IMG/VR virus record: IMGVR_UViG_3300003937_000346
Coordinates: 62,001 to 126,000 of that record
Source: a virus
DNA length: 64,000 bases
Reading direction: 5' to 3' (one strand)
Shown here: positions 60,013-64,000 of the stretch, piece by piece
Position numbering within the stretch: position 1 is the first letter of the stretch
How the letters are laid out: each line of letters opens with the position of its first letter
Translations under genes and position numbers: made by a program
The notes under the pieces: model-generated
What the model was told of the DNA's origin: nothing
What the model saw: the letters and a program-made list of their open reading frames with translations, nothing else
The model's database searches: none

Positions 60013-62304
60013 TTAAAAATCTATTTTTACTGAAATGACTTGAGACCCCTTCCTCTTAATTGGGGTTGATGTCTTAGCCGTAACTAAAGTTTCTTTATTC
60101 TGATTAAGTAAGGCCACTTCAGTAATTCTTTCTTCATTGGATCTCATACCATTATTATATGTTGGGTTTTGAGTTATATTCCATTGAGTATGTGGTAAAT
60201 TAACCAAAAATCTCATTTCTTCAATGTCAGTACATCTAACTAATTTGACACTCCCCGGAAAAGGTTGCTCATCTCCAAATTGTGGGTCAGAAGATGGGTC
60301 TTGACTACCCATATAATCGGTACCCGTTGGTAATTCTTTTAAATAATTTTCTAAATCAAATAGGTTACCTCCGTCTATATCATTTTGTGTTATTACAAAG
60401 GTATGGTCCCTAAGATTAGTAGGGTCTATTAACCCCGATACGTGATTAGGTATCTTATCCGTAATATCTATTTTAGTCCATTGTGTAGGGTCGGGTATCA
60501 AACCAACCTCATTTGTTGTTTCTTGTACTAAAACCCATAATTTATTTGCGATATAACCCTTAGTTGAACCACTGAAGGTTGTGTTCATGTGTTGGAATGA
60601 TCCTACATTATTTGGGTGATCTGTCCCTCCCCATTTAAATCCTATGTTTGCGGGATACTTAATCTCACATTCATTATCAACTATATTTATTTGTACTTTA
60701 GAGAAATTATTACACGGTAAACTGTTTAATTGGAATTCATTGCCTGATTCATAACTCAACATATATGTTAAATAATATGTTTGTGCAGTTGTTCCCGAAA
60801 AACACGACTCCGCTACTACCCCATCACTTGGGATATGGTAAACTTTTGGTGTTGGTAAGGTATATCTTCTATTAGATCTATAATCTAGTAAAGCAACCAT
60901 TTCTTGATCATCAAATACTATGATTTTCTTATCTACAAATATTTTACCAACTCTTTTACCTATTTCATCTAAAACGTATCTAAACTTAACATATTTGGTT
61001 CTTATATCTCCAGGTGTCCCTGCGACTGTTGAGTCCATAAAATAATCCGTCACATCCATTTTAAATTCAGCGCCCACTGTAGTTCCCGTACTATTTTCAT
61101 AATATATAAATGGTATGTATATATTAAAAAATTCTACATCTGAAATAACTTCTTCATCAACCAATACACCTTTTGTGGTTCCTGTGGAACTACCGACGTA
61201 ATCATCATACTTAAAAAATCTTTCAGGATCCTCAAATACATGACCTAATTCAGAATAGTGGATTACCGCTATACATTTTTGTTCTTCTGGCGAAACAACA
61301 ATCTCCTCATTAAATGAATTAAAATATGTTGTACCTGTGTTTGTAACTTGACCTTCTGAAGTACCATAACCTAAATACTCCATTGTGGATATGTGTTTTG
61401 CACTGGTGTATCCACTTATACTTTCATCGTCAATCTGACCACCTATTGGTAATTCCTTCCAAACAGTATTTAATGTCCATGGGTCATGTTGTTCACTTGG
61501 ATCAACTTGGTTTGACACACAGACTTCAGAAGTAGTTCCTGATAAAGGATGTTCTATTTTACATTTATTACAAACGACTTCAGCATAACCATTAATTGAA
61601 CTAAAATCGGGGGTGTACCTATCAACAGTTATTGTTGTTTGTCCTGTTATTACTTCATCACAATTAGGTGTTGTTGTAACTCCCGTAACTGTTGTTATAT
61701 TTAAAATTTTATAAACTAAACTAGTTGAATTTCCTGTAACAACTTGTTCTTCACTCACAAATTCATTATTGAAAACTATGGTGATGTATTCGCATTGATT
61801 AAATCTTGATAAGTAATCAGTATCTATAGAAGAAACCGATCCATTATCACAATCTAAATATGCCTGTGTTTCCGTAAATGTAATCGTATTAGTTGCACTA
61901 ACCCCACTTAGAGGTATTCTAACTGTTGCACATTCTATAGTAGTACCACTACAATTAACCTCATCATACTCTTTATATTCTGTTATGAACCCTGCAGGTC
62001 CCATTCCATTTCTTAGAGTTTCAGTAATTGAATCCTTTATTGGTACACCATACGTTGTAGTTTGGTTATTATCCATTAAATAAGGATACTTTACTTGACT
62101 ATCTTTATCAAAAGGTGCAAAAACATTTTGTTGTGGTGTATCTATCTCACCAGTTAATTGGTTAAAGGGTTGAGTATAATCGAACTCAGAATCACCAACC
62201 TGAAAAAACTTTATTTGGAAGTCCCCTTCTGCAATAGACTTTCTCCCTTTTTGGGTTAATCTCGCTGACAGGAACTCTGCATTATTTTGATTTAAGAAAC
62301 TCAT
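60013..62304 (-). CDS. large virion structural protein, 763 aa
   Basis: It begins MSFLNQNNAEFLSARLTQKG then RKSIAEGDFQIKFFQVGDSE, an N-terminal pattern of baseplate/tail-associated proteins in large marine phages ('N-AE-LSARLT--GR--IAEG'). The remainder is beta-rich, Gly/Thr/Ser/Asn-rich, with scattered cysteines in pairs (VVCNKCKIEHPLSG). It ends in a short helix and strand (LLNQNKETLVTAKTS, QVISVKIDF). No enzyme motif. A TATTTATA motif lies at 62334-62341. Probably a tail or baseplate component. Confidence 0.6.
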   Translation of the reverse strand: MSFLNQNNAEFLSARLTQKGRKSIAEGDFQIKFFQVGDSEFDYTQPFNQLTGEIDTPQQNVFAPFDKDSQVKYPYLMDNNQTTTYGVPIKDSITETLRNGMGPAGFITEYKEYDEVNCSGTTIECATVRIPLSGVSATNTITFTETQAYLDCDNGSVSSIDTDYLSRFNQCEYITIVFNNEFVSEEQVVTGNSTSLVYKILNITTVTGVTTTPNCDEVITGQTTITVDRYTPDFSSINGYAEVVCNKCKIEHPLSGTTSEVCVSNQVDPSEQHDPWTLNTVWKELPIGGQIDDESISGYTSAKHISTMEYLGYGTSEGQVTNTGTTYFNSFNEEIVVSPEEQKCIAVIHYSELGHVFEDPERFFKYDDYVGSSTGTTKGVLVDEEVISDVEFFNIYIPFIYYENSTGTTVGAEFKMDVTDYFMDSTVAGTPGDIRTKYVKFRYVLDEIGKRVGKIFVDKKIIVFDDQEMVALLDYRSNRRYTLPTPKVYHIPSDGVVAESCFSGTTAQTYYLTYMLSYESGNEFQLNSLPCNNFSKVQINIVDNECEIKYPANIGFKWGGTDHPNNVGSFQHMNTTFSGSTKGYIANKLWVLVQETTNEVGLIPDPTQWTKIDITDKIPNHVSGLIDPTNLRDHTFVITQNDIDGGNLFDLENYLKELPTGTDYMGSQDPSSDPQFGDEQPFPGSVKLVRCTDIEEMRFLVNLPHTQWNITQNPTYNNGMRSNEERITEVALLNQNKETLVTAKTSTPIKRKGSQVISVKIDF

Positions 62305-62357
62305 AATTAAAGTATACGCTTTTTAATGTTAATTATAAATATCATAGAATAATTTTA

Positions 62358-64000
62358 TTATCTGGGTTCTTCTACTCTATCATTATCAGGACAACTACCT
62401 TCAAAACAATTACCTGTTATTTGATATTGTACTTTAGGGTCCGATACTGTTATGTTGTTACCATCTCCACACACCTTTTCCGTCGCATATGACCCAACAA
62501 CCACTGTTTGTGATATTCCACTACAATCATCGTAATATCCCGCCCTGTCACCAGTTGAAATGTTTGTAAACTCTATACACACACAAGTCGGTAATGCTGT
62601 CGGTACAGGTGTTGCTGTTTGTGGTGGTGGTGATCCTGCACAATCTCCTGGTAGTAATGTTACAGGTTCCATATTGTTTGGATTACTATATATCCATGAA
62701 TTACTTCTAACACATCTAGGTGGTTGTACACAATCCCCACCAGGTACAGATAGATTATATGTGATACCATCACATCCTTCATATTGTACTTCAGAACCTG
62801 CAGTCCCTTCCTTCGAACAAAATTCTATATCAACACAGGTTTCTGTAGGTGTTGGGGTTGGTGTCTCTGTTGGAATAGGAGTATATGTCGGTATTGGTGT
62901 ATCTGTAGGTATTGGTGTAGGACTACTTGTTGGTGTAGGTGTAGGTGTCTCCGTACTTGTTGGAGTGGGAGTAGGGGTAGGTGTTTCTGTACTTGTGGGT
63001 GTTGGACTACTTGTAGGTGTAGGTGTTGGACTACTTGTAGGTGTAGGTGTTGGACTACTTGTTGGGCTTGGCGTTGGTGTATTAGTAGGTGTAGGTGTCG
63101 GCGTCTCCGTACTTGTTGGAGTTGGTGTTGATGTTGATTCGGTGACGGGTGTAAAATCTTCGGTTATTTTTGAAGGGATTTGAGATGCCCCATATACCGT
63201 GAATAGTACATCGTCTACCAATGTTAAAGTATAAGGTGAAGTTCCCATTATTTGGTAAATCTCTCCACCAACATCGACTATATATATACCTGACCCATAT
63301 TCGAATACCCCGTAAGCGTTTGGTATGGTTCCGCTTATGTCTATATCCACCTCAACAGTTCCAGTGGCATAATCATACTGAGTAATATAACCGTTATTGG
63401 TAACAATTAATTTATTTGTTGTGGTGTACATATAATCCCCCTGAACCACTCTTCCTGTAATCATCGACCATTTAAGTGTTGCGGAAGGAACATTAGTTGT
63501 TATATCTAACTCATAAACATCACTTCCATCAATGTTTATTAACGTGGTGTCATTAATTGCACATAAACCAGAATTTGAAGATACTGATGTTATAGTTCTA
63601 TTGAAGGTTTGGGAGAAAGGATTTAACGTTATGTCGTATTCTAACAATGAAGTACTAGCACCACCGTCATATACCCATAATTTATTGCTTGTGTTTGCAA
63701 TATCATATGATGAGTTAGTCGAGTCAAATAAATACGTTAATACCGTAGTATTAGGGTTATACGAGTAAATCGAACTCGGTGAACTACCATTATTTAAAAA
63801 TACGTCAATGTCCGACACAACGATTGGTGTTGGTGTGGGTGTTTCTGTACTTGTAGGTGTTGGAGTCTCCGTACTTGTTGGAGTGGGAGTAGGTGTCTCC
63901 GTACTTGTTGGGGTACCCGTAGGTGTGGGGTATGAACCTTCCACAAAACTAACACTGAAATTACAATCCGTTAACGTCTCCTCTACAAAACTAACAACCA
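62358..64000 (-). CDS. Thr-Pro repeat virion-surface type protein (5' end beyond window)
   Basis: The frame is open to the right edge, reading [20 protein letters not shown] before the GTG at 63944, so the start is outside. [13 protein letters not shown] repeats flank a beta-propeller-like domain (about 230 residues: [58 protein letters not shown]). After a second, longer Thr-Pro tract come two small cysteine-rich domains ([25 protein letters not shown]). This looks like an adhesin or virion decoration with extended linkers. Confidence 0.6.
   Translation of the reverse strand, partial: VVSFVEETLTDCNFSVSFVEGSYPTPTGTPTSTETPTPTPTSTETPTPTSTETPTPTPIVVSDIDVFLNNGSSPSSIYSYNPNTTVLTYLFDSTNSSYDIANTSNKLWVYDGGASTSLLEYDITLNPFSQTFNRTITSVSSNSGLCAINDTTLINIDGSDVYELDITTNVPSATLKWSMITGRVVQGDYMYTTTNKLIVTNNGYITQYDYATGTVEVDIDISGTIPNAYGVFEYGSGIYIVDVGGEIYQIMGTSPYTLTLVDDVLFTVYGASQIPSKITEDFTPVTESTSTPTPTSTETPTPTPTNTPTPSPTSSPTPTPTSSPTPTPTSSPTPTSTETPTPTPTPTSTETPTPTPTSSPTPIPTDTPIPTYTPIPTETPTPTPTETCVDIEFCSKEGTAGSEVQYEGCDGITYNLSVPGGDCVQPPRCVRSNSWIYSNPNNMEPVTLLPGDCAGSPPPQTATPVPTALPTCVCIEFTNISTGDRAGYYDDCSGISQTVVVGSYATEKVCGDGNNITVSDPKVQYQITGNCFEGSCPDNDRVEEPR
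63001..63063 (-). repeat. 24-bp direct repeats encoding Thr-Pro-Ser units
   Basis: Two perfect 24-base units (63001-63024, 63025-63048) and a partial third encode SSPTPTPT. They sit within a longer imperfect Thr-Pro tract (about 62835-63130). Such tracts expand and contract by recombination. Confidence 0.8.

Noticed and set aside
62560-63183. Plus-strand 207-aa frame rich in Gly-Val repeats
   Set aside because: It is the reverse complement of the Thr-Pro repeat tract (GGTGTNGG units) in the 62358-64000 gene, not an independent gene.

Overview
This window is visibly AT-rich and almost entirely coding. All but two genes are read from the minus strand, packed with ATGA/TAATG overlaps. It looks like part of a large tailed (T4-like, myovirus-type) bacteriophage genome. 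Hallmarks are a gp46/gp47-type SbcC/SbcD recombination pair, a TOPRIM primase, a RuvC-like nuclease, a RecB-family nuclease, ClpP, a very long tail fibre with a C-terminal S74 chaperone, and many lectin-like fibre proteins. The host is probably a (marine) Bacteroidota. This is inferred from a full-length RpoD-like sigma factor with region 2 typical of that phylum, a small Bacteroidota-type histone H1-like protein, and promoters of the form TTG-N19/20-TAnnTT. No tRNA, rRNA, CRISPR, integrase or transposase was seen.

Layout, following transcription from right to left. 64.0-60.0 kb: two virion-type proteins (one with Thr-Pro repeats, cut by the window edge). 60.0-51.4 kb: RuvC-like nuclease, a strong terminator, then a replication/recombination run (primase, RecB-like nuclease, two nucleotidyltransferases, gp47, coiled-coil protein, small membrane protein, gp46). 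51.4-42.1 kb: ClpP, membrane/spanin-like proteins, sigma factor, a four-helix membrane protein with a possible frameshifted Thr-Pro extension, degenerate amidase, conserved structural-type proteins, histone H1-like protein and small genes. 41.9-41.0 kb: the only plus-strand genes. 41.0-36.7 kb: zinc-ribbon PAP2 phosphatase, D12 adenine methylase, NusG-like factor, AAA+ ATPase, thioredoxin and glutaredoxin, ending in a terminator. 36.6-21.4 kb: four giant fibre genes sharing a repeated module. 21.4-13.3 kb: an array of six ConA/LamG-type fibre proteins. 13.2-0 kb: a glycan and modification cassette (several glycosyltransferases, two with an inserted lectin domain, a methyltransferase, two radical SAM enzymes around a lectin-like protein, an SGNH hydrolase, a nucleotide-sugar dehydrogenase).

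The fibre array and the sugar cassette appear to form one module of virion-surface proteins and enzymes that could decorate them or host glycans. The sigma factor, NusG and two distinguishable promoter classes suggest phage-directed transcription: a TTG-N19/20-TAnnTT class before early/middle-type genes and a TATTTATA class before late genes. Five apparent single-base frame breaks, all in virion or surface genes, are either homopolymer errors in the assembly or real frameshifting. The A10 run at 47095-47104 is the best candidate for genuine slippage. Three small genes (38, 54 and 59 aa) fill what would otherwise be gaps.
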